Source: Candidatus Nitrosopumilus sp.
Lineage (GTDB): Archaea; Thermoproteota; Nitrososphaeria; Nitrososphaerales; Nitrosopumilaceae
Direction of reading: 5' to 3'
Assembly (NCBI GenBank): GCA_013911135.1
Contig: JACERO010000005.1
Coordinates: forward strand, 1-64,000
DNA length: 64,000 bases
The notes below the pieces were generated by a model. That model had not been told where the DNA came from, did no database searches, and saw only the letters and a program-made list of their open reading frames with translations. Position 1 is the stretch's first letter, and each line of letters begins with the position of its first letter. Made by a program: the position numbers and the translations under genes. This document shows, piece by piece, positions 35,295 to 44,285 of this stretch.

Positions 35295-36241
35295 GAATTT
35301 TTCAAATCTTCATAAAATTTTACGTATTTAGGCAGTAAAATCTCCCAAGTTAGATTTTCTCTTACAAAATTATAACCAGATTCCGCAAGTCTCTTTGCAG
35401 TTTCTTTGTCTCCAAGTAAATCATTTACTGCCTTGAGTAATTGATTTGGATCATTTGGAGGAACAAGAATACCCGATACATCATTTTCAATTAATTCTGG
35501 AATTCCACCTACATTAGTTGCAACAATAGGTACTTTGAGATAAAATGCTTCTTTTATCACTTGAGGAATACTTTCCATCCTTGATGGAATAACAAGTAAA
35601 TTTGACGCCTTTAGATTAGTCATAGCATCTTTCCACTCCATATTTGTACAATAGACCACTTTACCATCAATTTTAGATTCAATTTCTCTTAGAACATCTA
35701 TGCCTTTTTCATAACTGTCCCTTCCCACATACACTACTTGATTTTTATTTTTTACAATATCATCAAGTGCATTAAATTTTGAAGTGTCAAGTGGTGCATA
35801 TAAAAATTCAAAGTCAAATCCTAATTTTTTTTTATACATTTTTTGTACCGTCTTTGAATCTGTTGTTAACTTATCTGCCCATTTCAAAACTTTTGTTTCA
35901 GTAATTCTAGCAATTGTAGCTGTTGTATCTGAATGTAGAGCATTAACCTGTTCAGAATATATTCCATGAATAGATAGAACTTTTTTCTTTGCTTTTGTAT
36001 ATTTCATCGCAAACGCGGAAGGAACATTAAATGCATGAACAATATCATATTTTTCTCCTCCCATCATAGCTTTCAAAGAACTTAAAACTGCAAAACTTGG
36101 ATTTTTTAATTTGTTTACTGGAATATGTGGTGTATGCATTAATTTAATATCAAAACCATAATCTTGTAACTTTTCAGCTACTCTGGATGCATGACCACCA
36201 ATTCCTCCAGAATATTTAGGTGCAATAAAAAGAATTTTCAT
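35291..36241 (-). CDS. Glycosyltransferase family 4
   Basis: 316 residues from ATG 36241 (MKILFIAPKYSGGIGGHASR). The open frame begins 9 codons earlier, but the GT-B glycine loop MKILFIAP..GGIGGHA marks the natural start. The C-terminal donor-binding part has VVYVGRDSYEKGIDVLREI and LVIPSRMESIPQVIKEAFYL..PIVATNVGGIPELI, the EX7E-type block of GT4. It transfers a sugar to a growing lipid-linked or protein-bound glycan, probably in the cytoplasm. It is convergent with the SDR gene and divergent from wecB. Confidence 0.88.
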   Translation of the reverse strand: MKILFIAPKYSGGIGGHASRVAEKLQDYGFDIKLMHTPHIPVNKLKNPSFAVLSSLKAMMGGEKYDIVHAFNVPSAFAMKYTKAKKKVLSIHGIYSEQVNALHSDTTATIARITETKVLKWADKLTTDSKTVQKMYKKKLGFDFEFLYAPLDTSKFNALDDIVKNKNQVVYVGRDSYEKGIDVLREIESKIDGKVVYCTNMEWKDAMTNLKASNLLVIPSRMESIPQVIKEAFYLKVPIVATNVGGIPELIENDVSGILVPPNDPNQLLKAVNDLLGDKETAKRLAESGYNFVRENLTWEILLPKYVKFYEDLKNS

Positions 36242-36382
36242 TTCTATATGATTTGGTTTACAAACCATTCCTTAATGAATATGACCAGAATAATTTGTAG
36301 ACGAATAAACTAAAAATTCAGTAAAAATTGAGTTATTCCTATACTCATAATAATGTCTTAAAAATATGGGAATTAGATTTAC

Positions 36383-37453
36383 ATGAAAGTTGCAATAGTT
36401 TTAGGAACGAGGCCTGAAATAATCAAACTAGCGCCAATTATTAAAAAATTGGGTAGCAAAAAATGCTCTGTAATTTTTACAGGTCAACATTTTGACTATC
36501 AAATGGGAATGCAATTTATTCACCAATTAGAATTACCAAAACCTAATCATTCATTAAAAATTTCCAAAACCAACCCTTCATTACAAATAAGTGAAATAAT
36601 AGCAAAATTATCAAAAATTATCTCTAGAGAAAAGCCTGATACTGTAATAGTTCAAGGTGATACAAATACAGTTTTAGCTGCTGGAATTGCTTCTCTCAAA
36701 TCCAATATTCCTATAAGCCATGTTGAAGCTGGATTACGAAGTTATGACTGGAGAATGCCTGAAGAACATAATAGAATTGCAATTGATCATCTATCTGAAT
36801 TGCTTTTTGCTCCAACAAATTTATCAAAAAATAATCTTGTTTCTGAAAAAGTTCATGGGAAAATATTTGTTACTGGAAATACAGTAATAGATGCAATCAA
36901 TCAATTTTCGTCAATTTCAAAAAAGAAATCTAAACTTTCAGTTGCGATAGATGATTATGTTCTATTAACATTACATAGATCTGAAAATGTGGATAACAAA
37001 CAAATTTTATCTTCTATCATTAAAGGAATTATTGATTCAGATCAAGATTTTATTTTTCCAATTCATCCTCGTACTCTAAAGCGTCTACATGATTTTAATT
37101 TACATGCCAAATTAAAAAAATCAAAAAATATTCTAATGCTTGATTCTATTGGATATTTTGAAATGTTAGAGTTGATGAAAAACTGTCAGTTTATAATGAC
37201 TGATTCAGGTGGTATTCAAGAAGAGGCAACGGCCTCATCAATAAGGAAAAAAGTCATAATTGTTCGAAAAACTACTGATAGACCTGAAGCAGTTTCCAGT
37301 GGATTCTCTGAAATTGTAGGCACGTCATATAATGAAATTCTGAAATCTTTGAAAAAAACATCCAAAAATCCTCGAGTTCCTAAAAAGAAATCTCCTTATG
37401 GGAAAGGAAATTCTGCAGAAATTATTATTAATCATTTGAAGAAAAATCTTTAA
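36383..37453 (+). CDS. wecB: UDP-N-acetylglucosamine 2-epimerase (non-hydrolysing)
   Basis: 356 residues. The family is clear from MKVAIVLGTRPEIIKLAPII, VIVQGDTNTVLAAGIAS, SHVEAGLRSYDWRMPEEHNR and TDSGGIQEEAT. It interconverts UDP-GlcNAc and UDP-ManNAc. UDP-ManNAc feeds the dehydrogenase at 40.5-41.9 kb to give UDP-ManNAcA, a common constituent of archaeal N-glycans. It starts at ATG 36383 with a TATA-like AAAAATAT upstream. It is the first gene of a three-gene plus-strand stretch. Confidence 0.94.
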   Translation: MKVAIVLGTRPEIIKLAPIIKKLGSKKCSVIFTGQHFDYQMGMQFIHQLELPKPNHSLKISKTNPSLQISEIIAKLSKIISREKPDTVIVQGDTNTVLAAGIASLKSNIPISHVEAGLRSYDWRMPEEHNRIAIDHLSELLFAPTNLSKNNLVSEKVHGKIFVTGNTVIDAINQFSSISKKKSKLSVAIDDYVLLTLHRSENVDNKQILSSIIKGIIDSDQDFIFPIHPRTLKRLHDFNLHAKLKKSKNILMLDSIGYFEMLELMKNCQFIMTDSGGIQEEATASSIRKKVIIVRKTTDRPEAVSSGFSEIVGTSYNEILKSLKKTSKNPRVPKKKSPYGKGNSAEIIINHLKKNL

Positions 37454-37510
37454 TTTTCAACCATTTAATAATATCATTTTAGTTGACAGTAACTTAGTTG
37501 GTAAAAAAAT

Positions 37511-38185
37511 ATGAAAGATAAGTATGATGATAAAGATCTTCAAAGAATATATGATGGAAAATATTTTTCAACTCGTTCCAGACCTCCAATGTGGATAAGA
37601 CGAGGTGAATTTATTATTGAAAAATTTCATCCAAAAACAGTTTTAGATATTGGTTGTGCTTATGGTGAGCTTGTTAAAGCACTCAATGATATGAGTGTCG
37701 AGGCTTATGGAATTGATGGCTCTGACTATGCAATTAATAATTCTGATCCATCAATTAAATCAAAGTTGTTCAAAGTTAATCTAAATTCAGATCCATTTCC
37801 ATTTGATGATAAAACATTTGATGTTGTAGGTAGTTTTTATTCTGTAGAACACATTCATGATATTGATTTTTTTGCTAAAGAATTGCATAGAACTCTAAAA
37901 GATAATGGTATTGCATGGTTTCTTACTCCAAATGAAGGTTTAGAAGGGCGAAATGAAACTGATGTTTTTACAAATAAATTTGAAGACTGGAAAAAGATTT
38001 TTGAAGAAAGAAATTTCAAAGTAACAAAATTTAGTCCTCATGAAATGATGGCACTTCATGGAAAGCTTGGTAAATTCAAATTTTATTATTGGCCAAAATC
38101 TCTACAAAACATAATAAAACGAGTTGCATATGATTATTCTAATAGAAAAATGAAAGATGCTTCTTTTATTTTGACAAAGAACTAA
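37511..38185 (+). CDS. SAM-dependent methyltransferase
   Basis: 224 residues. Class I motif I TVLDIGCAYGELVKAL, acidic EAYGIDGSDYAI, and a later FDVVGSFYSVEHIHDIDFFA. It lacks membrane helices and extra domains. The last 20 bases overlap the convergent glycosyltransferase gene. Context points to methylation of a sugar hydroxyl or of a glycosylated lipid. A small-molecule methylase is an alternative. Confidence 0.85.
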   Translation: MKDKYDDKDLQRIYDGKYFSTRSRPPMWIRRGEFIIEKFHPKTVLDIGCAYGELVKALNDMSVEAYGIDGSDYAINNSDPSIKSKLFKVNLNSDPFPFDDKTFDVVGSFYSVEHIHDIDFFAKELHRTLKDNGIAWFLTPNEGLEGRNETDVFTNKFEDWKKIFEERNFKVTKFSPHEMMALHGKLGKFKFYYWPKSLQNIIKRVAYDYSNRKMKDASFILTKN

Positions 38186-39320
38186 TTATTTTATATTCAT
38201 TAATTATTGATTCAGCAATATTTTTCCAATCAAATTTTTTTACCATTTCTCTTGAATTTTGAGCCATATCATTCATGACAGTCTCATTTTCTAACAAATG
38301 GATAATTCTATCTGATAATTCTTTTGAATTTTCAATGGAATAACCGTTAAACCCATTCTTCAAAACATCTTCTGGTAGAGTTCCATTTATTGCTAAAATA
38401 GGAAGGGATGATGCCATGTATTCTAGAACCTTGATTGGCAATGCTCCTTTAGTCACATCAGTACTTCTAAGCGGTCCTATTCCTATAGAGCTATTGGCTA
38501 GAAATTCTGGAATTTCATCTCGATCAACCCATCCTTTAAAAATCACATTTTCAGTAAGATGGTTTTCTTTAACAATATCTTGTAATTTTTGCATTTCAGG
38601 ACCATCTCCTAACAAAAGAAATTCAACATCAGGAATTTTCTTTACCACTTTCTGTACACTGTCTAATAAAATATCAATTCCTCTATGATTATACATTACG
38701 CCAGAAAAAACTATCCTCTTTTTTCTCTCTTTAGAATTATAGAATTTTTTTAAATCAGTTCCATTTGTCACTATGGAAATTTTTTCTTTAGATATTTTGT
38801 AATAATTATTAATTAATTCTTTAGTGGAATCATTTGCAACTAATAGTTTGTCTGCATTTCGTAAGGTTCTAGAATTATACACTTTCTCAATTTTCCTTTG
38901 AATATTTTTTAATCCTTTTGCTTTTTCATAAATTGCATCATCAATTTTTATTAAAACTGGTTTTTTCAATTTTTTCCCACATGACACAGCTGCTTTTGGA
39001 ACAAGATGAAACGGATGGAAAATTGACAAAATAAAATCATAATTATTCTGTTTTCCTAATTCAATACCTTTTTTTTTCATGTTATCATAACACATTCGTG
39101 CAGCAATTTTCAAATTTGATTTTGACGGTGTAGACACTTTGTGTACTAGAATCTTTTTATGAATATCAGGTTCATATTTTTCACCATTCCATTCCAAGTC
39201 TGGTGTTAATACTGTTACTTCATGACCAAGTTCAGCAAATTTGTTTGCTAGTTCAACAATTACTACTACTCCACCACCACTAATAGGCGGGAAATGAAAA
39301 ACCATAAAAAGAATTTGCAT
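38166..39320 (-). CDS. Glycosyltransferase family 4
   Basis: 384 residues. The N-terminal loop is MQILFMVFHFPPISGGGVVV, followed by VELANKFAELGHEVTVLTPD. The donor domain has KRIVFSGVMYNHRGIDILLD and NSSIGIGPLRSTDVTKGALP..VLEYMASSLPIL, the GT4 E-rich active-site block. It is a retaining GT-B enzyme in the cytoplasm. It converges with the methyltransferase gene and is divergent from the next gene. Confidence 0.88.
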   Translation of the reverse strand: MQILFMVFHFPPISGGGVVVIVELANKFAELGHEVTVLTPDLEWNGEKYEPDIHKKILVHKVSTPSKSNLKIAARMCYDNMKKKGIELGKQNNYDFILSIFHPFHLVPKAAVSCGKKLKKPVLIKIDDAIYEKAKGLKNIQRKIEKVYNSRTLRNADKLLVANDSTKELINNYYKISKEKISIVTNGTDLKKFYNSKERKKRIVFSGVMYNHRGIDILLDSVQKVVKKIPDVEFLLLGDGPEMQKLQDIVKENHLTENVIFKGWVDRDEIPEFLANSSIGIGPLRSTDVTKGALPIKVLEYMASSLPILAINGTLPEDVLKNGFNGYSIENSKELSDRIIHLLENETVMNDMAQNSREMVKKFDWKNIAESIINEYKIISSLSK

Positions 39321-39361
39321 GTGTTTATCCTTTTAAAGAAGAACAAAAATGTTATGCTAAG

Positions 39362-40498
39362 TTGACAAATTCACATGAAAAAATCCAAAACTGGTTAATG
39401 TCATCAGGACTTTTTATTTCTAATGTTAACGATAAAAACTGTGGAGGTGTTCATTCTTTTTATGATGAAAAAACTAAACAGTATAGTTTTCTTTATCCTG
39501 AAATAACTGGTTATTTCATCAGTACTTTGCGGTTTTTAGATAACCAAAATCACGAAGAAAAATTTTTTCAGTACGCTAAATATTCTTCAGACTGGTTAAT
39601 TGATATTTATGAAAAATTTGGAAATATTATTCAGGGAATTGATTCCGATTCAAAGAATAATTTTTCATACTCATTTGATTCAGCTATTTGTGCAAAAGGA
39701 TTATTAGATTATTATGAAATGAGTAAAGAAAAAACATATTTGAATTACGCAAAAAAAATTCTATCTGATCTAAATCATGAAGCTATTAATTCTAACGGTT
39801 CAGTTAAACCATTCAAAGATATCTCCACAAACAAATATTTGGAAAGTGAACAGGTCTGGTATAAACAAGAAGGCTGTTTCCATATTAAGATTGCAATTCC
39901 TTATTTTCAATTATATGGAATTTCTAATGATGAAGAACAATTAAAAATTGCATCAAGAATATGTGATAACATAAGTAGTTATCAAAATTCAGATGGTTCC
40001 ATTAGATTACATAAGAACTCTCAAATCATAAACCTACATACATTATGTTATGCACTAGAAGGATTACTATATGGTTTTCATGTAACCAATAACAAAGAGT
40101 ATCATAAAAAATGTGAAAGAGCTGTAAATTGGTGTTTAAATCAGATTGGTGAAGATGGAAGTATTTCTTTATGGTTTAATTCAAAATATACTGGCAAGGC
40201 AGCATATCCTATAGCACAACTTATTCGATTAATGATTTTATTAGATAAAGTAAATAATAATTCAAATTATAAAGTACACATTAATCGTCTTTATGAATTT
40301 CTCATAACACTTCATGCATCAAATTCTGATTCAAAAATTGATGGAGGATTTTATGAAGAATTTTACAAATATCTATTTGGGTGGAAAAAACGATTACGTG
40401 TTAACTCATGGACCTCAATGTTTGCTTTACAATCTATCTATTTGTACCAAAATTATGAAAATATCACATTTGATGAACAAATTAATTTTCTATACTAG
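39362..40498 (+). CDS. Alpha/alpha-toroid protein, possible glycan-acting enzyme
   Basis: 378 residues from TTG 39362. It is a chain of helix pairs with repeated aromatic-rich segments: FLYPEITGYFISTLRFLDNQ, ALEGLLYGFHVTNNKEYHKK and AYPIAQLIRLMILLDKVNN. That pattern is typical of (alpha/alpha)6 barrels such as GlcNAc 2-epimerases, unsaturated glucuronyl hydrolases or terpene-cyclase-like toroids. No catalytic signature can be fixed, so the substrate is unknown. No signal peptide is seen, hence a cytoplasmic role. The position between two carbohydrate genes suggests a glycan precursor. Confidence 0.65.
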   Translation: MTNSHEKIQNWLMSSGLFISNVNDKNCGGVHSFYDEKTKQYSFLYPEITGYFISTLRFLDNQNHEEKFFQYAKYSSDWLIDIYEKFGNIIQGIDSDSKNNFSYSFDSAICAKGLLDYYEMSKEKTYLNYAKKILSDLNHEAINSNGSVKPFKDISTNKYLESEQVWYKQEGCFHIKIAIPYFQLYGISNDEEQLKIASRICDNISSYQNSDGSIRLHKNSQIINLHTLCYALEGLLYGFHVTNNKEYHKKCERAVNWCLNQIGEDGSISLWFNSKYTGKAAYPIAQLIRLMILLDKVNNNSNYKVHINRLYEFLITLHASNSDSKIDGGFYEEFYKYLFGWKKRLRVNSWTSMFALQSIYLYQNYENITFDEQINFLY

Positions 40499-40513
40499 TT
40501 TCAATAAAGATGA

Positions 40514-41863
40514 TTAGTTACCTAGACAATTTAAAATTGTTTTTGAATCTGGATCTTTTCTGATCTTGTTTTGACAATCATATATTAATGGAATTTTTGA
40601 ATTTTGATAAATCTCATCAATTCTTTGTCTAGATATATCATGATGTTGAACAATGCATATACAACTTATTTTTTTTAATACTTCCTCATCTAAATTATCT
40701 ACCCTACTGAAATTCATCTCTTTGAGATTGTTTTCAATCAAATATTTTTTTGTAACTTCTTTTTTAAAGTACGGATCATATCCAAAAACTTCAAATCCAT
40801 TGGTGATTAATTCATTAATAATTTTGAAACTAGCGGAATCTCTCATATCTTCAACATTTGTTTTATAGCTTAATCCCGATACTAGAATAGATTTTTTCAA
40901 ACCTAATTTTTTGATTGAATTTTCAATAGAATTTGAAATATATTTTGGCATTTTTACATTTATACTCAAAGCATTTTCAATTGTATCAAAATTTGTTTGA
41001 AATTTTTTGGCAGATTCCAACAAAAATCTGGGATCCTTGGGAATACAATGACCACCAGCACCTGCTCCTGGATAATGAGGCATAAAACCAAAGGGTTTTG
41101 TTGCTGCAGCATCTATCACACTTTTCACATTTATTCCTAAATTATCGCATAATATGGCTAATTCATTGACCAAAGAAATATTCACCAGTCTAAACGCATT
41201 TTCAAATGATTTTACAACTTCGGCAACTTTTGGAGATTCAACTCTAATCAGATTTCCACCATTTACATTATTGTAAATTTCTTTAGAAATTTCAAAAGTT
41301 ACATCATCAGATGAATAAATTATTCTTGGTATATTTTCTATTCCCCATTCTTTATTGGAGGGATCAATTCGTTCTGGACAGAATGACAACCCAAAGTTAA
41401 CTCCAATTTTAAATCCTTTATCTTCAATTAATTTTTGCATGCTTTCAGTTGTACCAACCTCTACACTACTTTCTAAAATTAAACAATCCCCTTCTTTTGC
41501 ATTATTTAGAAAATTTTTAACAGCCTTTCTAACATAAATATCAGAACTGATGTTTATGTCAGGGATGGGAGTTGGAACACAAATTATTCCAATTTTTGCT
41601 AATTTACTTTCTTTAGATTCTTCAGATAAAGTTAGATTTTCTTTTCTACATTCAATAAATTTTTCTTTCAAAAGTTCTTCAGAATCTTGTAATTCATTGT
41701 TTTTTAATCTCGATATTCTTTCAGCATTAACATCTATACCTATTATCTTAAACCCAACAAATGATAATTTTACAGCAAGAGGAAATCCTACATAACCTAA
41801 ACCAAAAATTTCTATAATACATGATTTTGATTTTATTTTATCAAGTAACCCTTTCATCTTCAT
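40514..41863 (-). CDS. UDP-N-acetyl-mannosamine/glucosamine dehydrogenase family
   Basis: 449 residues. The NAD Rossmann motif is IEIFGLGYVGFPLAVKL and the middle block is VPTPIPDINISSDI. The catalytic Cys is in GAGAGGHCIPKDPRFL, and the C-terminal UDP-binding domain has ILVSGLSYKTNVEDMRDSAS. This is the WecC/WbpA/TviB branch, which oxidises UDP-HexNAc to the uronic acid. With wecB it supplies UDP-ManNAcA. The exact HexNAc is inferred. It converges on the toroid gene and is co-directional with the following GT4 gene. Confidence 0.9.
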   Translation of the reverse strand: MKMKGLLDKIKSKSCIIEIFGLGYVGFPLAVKLSFVGFKIIGIDVNAERISRLKNNELQDSEELLKEKFIECRKENLTLSEESKESKLAKIGIICVPTPIPDINISSDIYVRKAVKNFLNNAKEGDCLILESSVEVGTTESMQKLIEDKGFKIGVNFGLSFCPERIDPSNKEWGIENIPRIIYSSDDVTFEISKEIYNNVNGGNLIRVESPKVAEVVKSFENAFRLVNISLVNELAILCDNLGINVKSVIDAAATKPFGFMPHYPGAGAGGHCIPKDPRFLLESAKKFQTNFDTIENALSINVKMPKYISNSIENSIKKLGLKKSILVSGLSYKTNVEDMRDSASFKIINELITNGFEVFGYDPYFKKEVTKKYLIENNLKEMNFSRVDNLDEEVLKKISCICIVQHHDISRQRIDEIYQNSKIPLIYDCQNKIRKDPDSKTILNCLGN

Positions 41864-41916
41864 AACCTTTTACTGAAATACAAAATTGATTTTTAACTAT
41901 TTGTATTTTTAACTTC

Positions 41917-43056
41917 TCACTTTGTCTCATTTTTAACTAATTCCTTATAAATTTCTGCTTCACGTTTTTCAAGTTTATCAACATTAAAGTTTTGAGCCTC
42001 TTCTAATCCTCTTGATGAACATTTCAGTCTTAATTTATCATCATTAAATAACTGATTAATTTTTTGACAAAATGAATTTACATTACGCTCTGAAAACTGT
42101 ATTGCATCTCCCAATTTTTCAGAATCCATAGATTTTGGAATAACGACAGGTATTCCCGCAGACATAGCTTCCATTATGGGCATAGGTAACCCTTCTTGAT
42201 TTGTATCATATGGTAGAGCAAAAATATCTGCAGATTTGTAATATTTGGGAATTTCCTCATAAGGAACTGATTTTATAATAAAAATTTTATTTTCTAAATT
42301 GTTAGATTTTATTTCATTTATTAATTCATAATATAATTCTCCATTTCCAATTATCAGCAAATTAGCATTGATTTTTTTCATTGCTTGAATTAATAATCTA
42401 TGATTTTTTCCTTCAATTAAATTTCCTACAGATAAAATCAATGGTTTAGATAAATTCTCAATAATTTTTGAATTAAAAAATTTTTTACAATTAACTTTGT
42501 TATAGAGTAATTCTGGTTTAGTAGATGTGTATTTTAAAACATATGGTTCAATAATTTTATAGACAATTGAAATTTTATCAGCATTTTGTAAGACATATGG
42601 TTCAATAAATTTTTCTGAATATTTTAAAACAAAAAATCTCTTCAAATTTTTCTTCCTAATTAATCGTCTATTGTAATCGTATTGAGTATGTAATGAAACA
42701 TAAAATGGAATTTTAAGCTCTTTTGCTGTATAAGCTGCACACCAACCTGCCACAAGTGGATTATATGATCTAATTACCTGTGGTGAAATTTCTCTTACTA
42801 AATTTATGATTTTAAAAATTTCTTTTTTTCTATTTTTTATATTAATTTTTCCAACTGTGTGAATAATTAATTTTGCTCTCCCTGCAATTTTTTGTACTTT
42901 AGATTCTTCTATCTCTTTGTCAGTAAATGAAATTATGTGTACTTCATCAAAAATATTTTCAGGATTAAAATAACGCTCTTTAATTTCACCTTTTTCATAA
43001 TATGCAATAATTGGATCATTAGGAAAAATACATATTTTCATTACTGTTTGTTTCAA
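41917..43056 (-). CDS. Glycosyltransferase family 4
   Basis: 379 residues; the ATG at 43041 (MKICIFPNDPIIAYY) is an equally good start. The C-terminal domain has PLILSVGNLIEGKNHRLLIQA, then SADIFALPYDTNQEGLPMPI and MEAMSAGIPVVIPKSMDS, the GT4 E-x7-E active-site block. The N-terminal acceptor domain is divergent. It is probably a retaining hexosyltransferase of the glycan assembly line. Its gene follows the UDP-HexNAc dehydrogenase upstream on the same strand, 53 bases apart. Confidence 0.88.
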   Translation of the reverse strand: MKQTVMKICIFPNDPIIAYYEKGEIKERYFNPENIFDEVHIISFTDKEIEESKVQKIAGRAKLIIHTVGKINIKNRKKEIFKIINLVREISPQVIRSYNPLVAGWCAAYTAKELKIPFYVSLHTQYDYNRRLIRKKNLKRFFVLKYSEKFIEPYVLQNADKISIVYKIIEPYVLKYTSTKPELLYNKVNCKKFFNSKIIENLSKPLILSVGNLIEGKNHRLLIQAMKKINANLLIIGNGELYYELINEIKSNNLENKIFIIKSVPYEEIPKYYKSADIFALPYDTNQEGLPMPIMEAMSAGIPVVIPKSMDSEKLGDAIQFSERNVNSFCQKINQLFNDDKLRLKCSSRGLEEAQNFNVDKLEKREAEIYKELVKNETK

Positions 43057-43142
43057 TAATGTTCAATTTATAGAATCCTAAATATGTAAAAATGTAGACA
43101 AATTATTTATGAAATAAATAAAAGAGATTTCTTACGATAATA

Positions 43143-44204
43143 TTGTCTTTATCTGTAGAGATTACAAACACTGTTGGAAGTGAATGGAATCAAAAATTAC
43201 TTGAATGTGAATACTCTACATCTTTTCAAACCTCTGAATGGTGCGAATTATATAAAAAAAGTTTTGAATCAAAACCATTTTTTATCAGCATAAAAGATAA
43301 ATCTGGAAATCTCGTGGGACAGATGGCAACCATACTTCATAGAAATTACAATTGGAGAAATGCTAACCTAACAAAATTTGTTGGAAAAAAAATGAAATTA
43401 GGATCATCATTAGAATGGGAACGTGGACCAATAATACATAATGATAATTTAATGCAAGAAATTACCAACAAAATTTTTTCATCTATACAAAAAATCTGTG
43501 TTCAAAATAATGTTTCAAATATTCGTGGAACATCTCCTACCAATTCTAATATCTCTTTATTCCCATTCAGTGATATTGATTTAGTTCGGAATCCATGGTC
43601 TACATACATTGTAAAATTAAAAAATAAAGATGAGTTGTTTAATAATTTAGATAAAAAAACTAGATATGATATTAGAAAATCAGAAAAATCAAATCTAGAA
43701 TTTGTTGAAGTAAAGAAAAAATCTGATTTTATTGATTATGTCAAACTAAAATTAGAACCAAAAGGAAATATAGGATTAAAAAATTATCCTGATTTTTTTG
43801 AACAACATTGGAAATTATTACATTCAAAACATTTGGAACAACTTTTCTTAGCTAAATTTGAAGAAAAAATTGTTTCAGGTATTTTATGTTCTACATTCAA
43901 TGAGAATATGATTCAACATGGAGTCGTAACATCTAATGACGTACCAATTTCTGGAAGTTTTTTAACTTGGAAAACAATTCAATGGGGAATTGAGAATGGC
44001 TTTAATACATATGATATGGGAGGAGTAAATCCTGCTCCCAATGAAAAAGAAAAAGGAATTGAATTTTTTAAAAGTAAGTGGGAAGGAAAAAAAGATGATT
44101 ATCTGATTTTAACCAAAATTTTAAGGAAACCCAACTATGGAATATCTAGAATTTTACAGGATCCAAAAAAAATTGCTGGTAAACTAAAAGAAAAATTTGG
44201 TTAA
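43143..44204 (+). CDS. FemAB-like GNAT acyltransferase
   Basis: 353 residues from TTG 43143. A double GNAT fold is apparent: TSFQTSEWCELYKKSFESKP in the first half, and SGILCSTFNENMIQHGV with NGFNTYDMGGVNPAPNEKEK in the second, which is the FemAB/CelD-like signature. Such proteins transfer aminoacyl or acyl groups to cell-wall precursors; in archaea, which lack murein, they may act on S-layer glycans. It could cooperate with the AsnB-like and aminotransferase genes here. No membrane helix. Confidence 0.75.
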   Translation: MSLSVEITNTVGSEWNQKLLECEYSTSFQTSEWCELYKKSFESKPFFISIKDKSGNLVGQMATILHRNYNWRNANLTKFVGKKMKLGSSLEWERGPIIHNDNLMQEITNKIFSSIQKICVQNNVSNIRGTSPTNSNISLFPFSDIDLVRNPWSTYIVKLKNKDELFNNLDKKTRYDIRKSEKSNLEFVEVKKKSDFIDYVKLKLEPKGNIGLKNYPDFFEQHWKLLHSKHLEQLFLAKFEEKIVSGILCSTFNENMIQHGVVTSNDVPISGSFLTWKTIQWGIENGFNTYDMGGVNPAPNEKEKGIEFFKSKWEGKKDDYLILTKILRKPNYGISRILQDPKKIAGKLKEKFG

Positions 44205-44285
44205 AAAAATAACAAAAATATGTAGACAATTATTTTGTACAAAAATTAAGAAAAGATTAGATATGTCTTTTTCAGAAAAAATGTA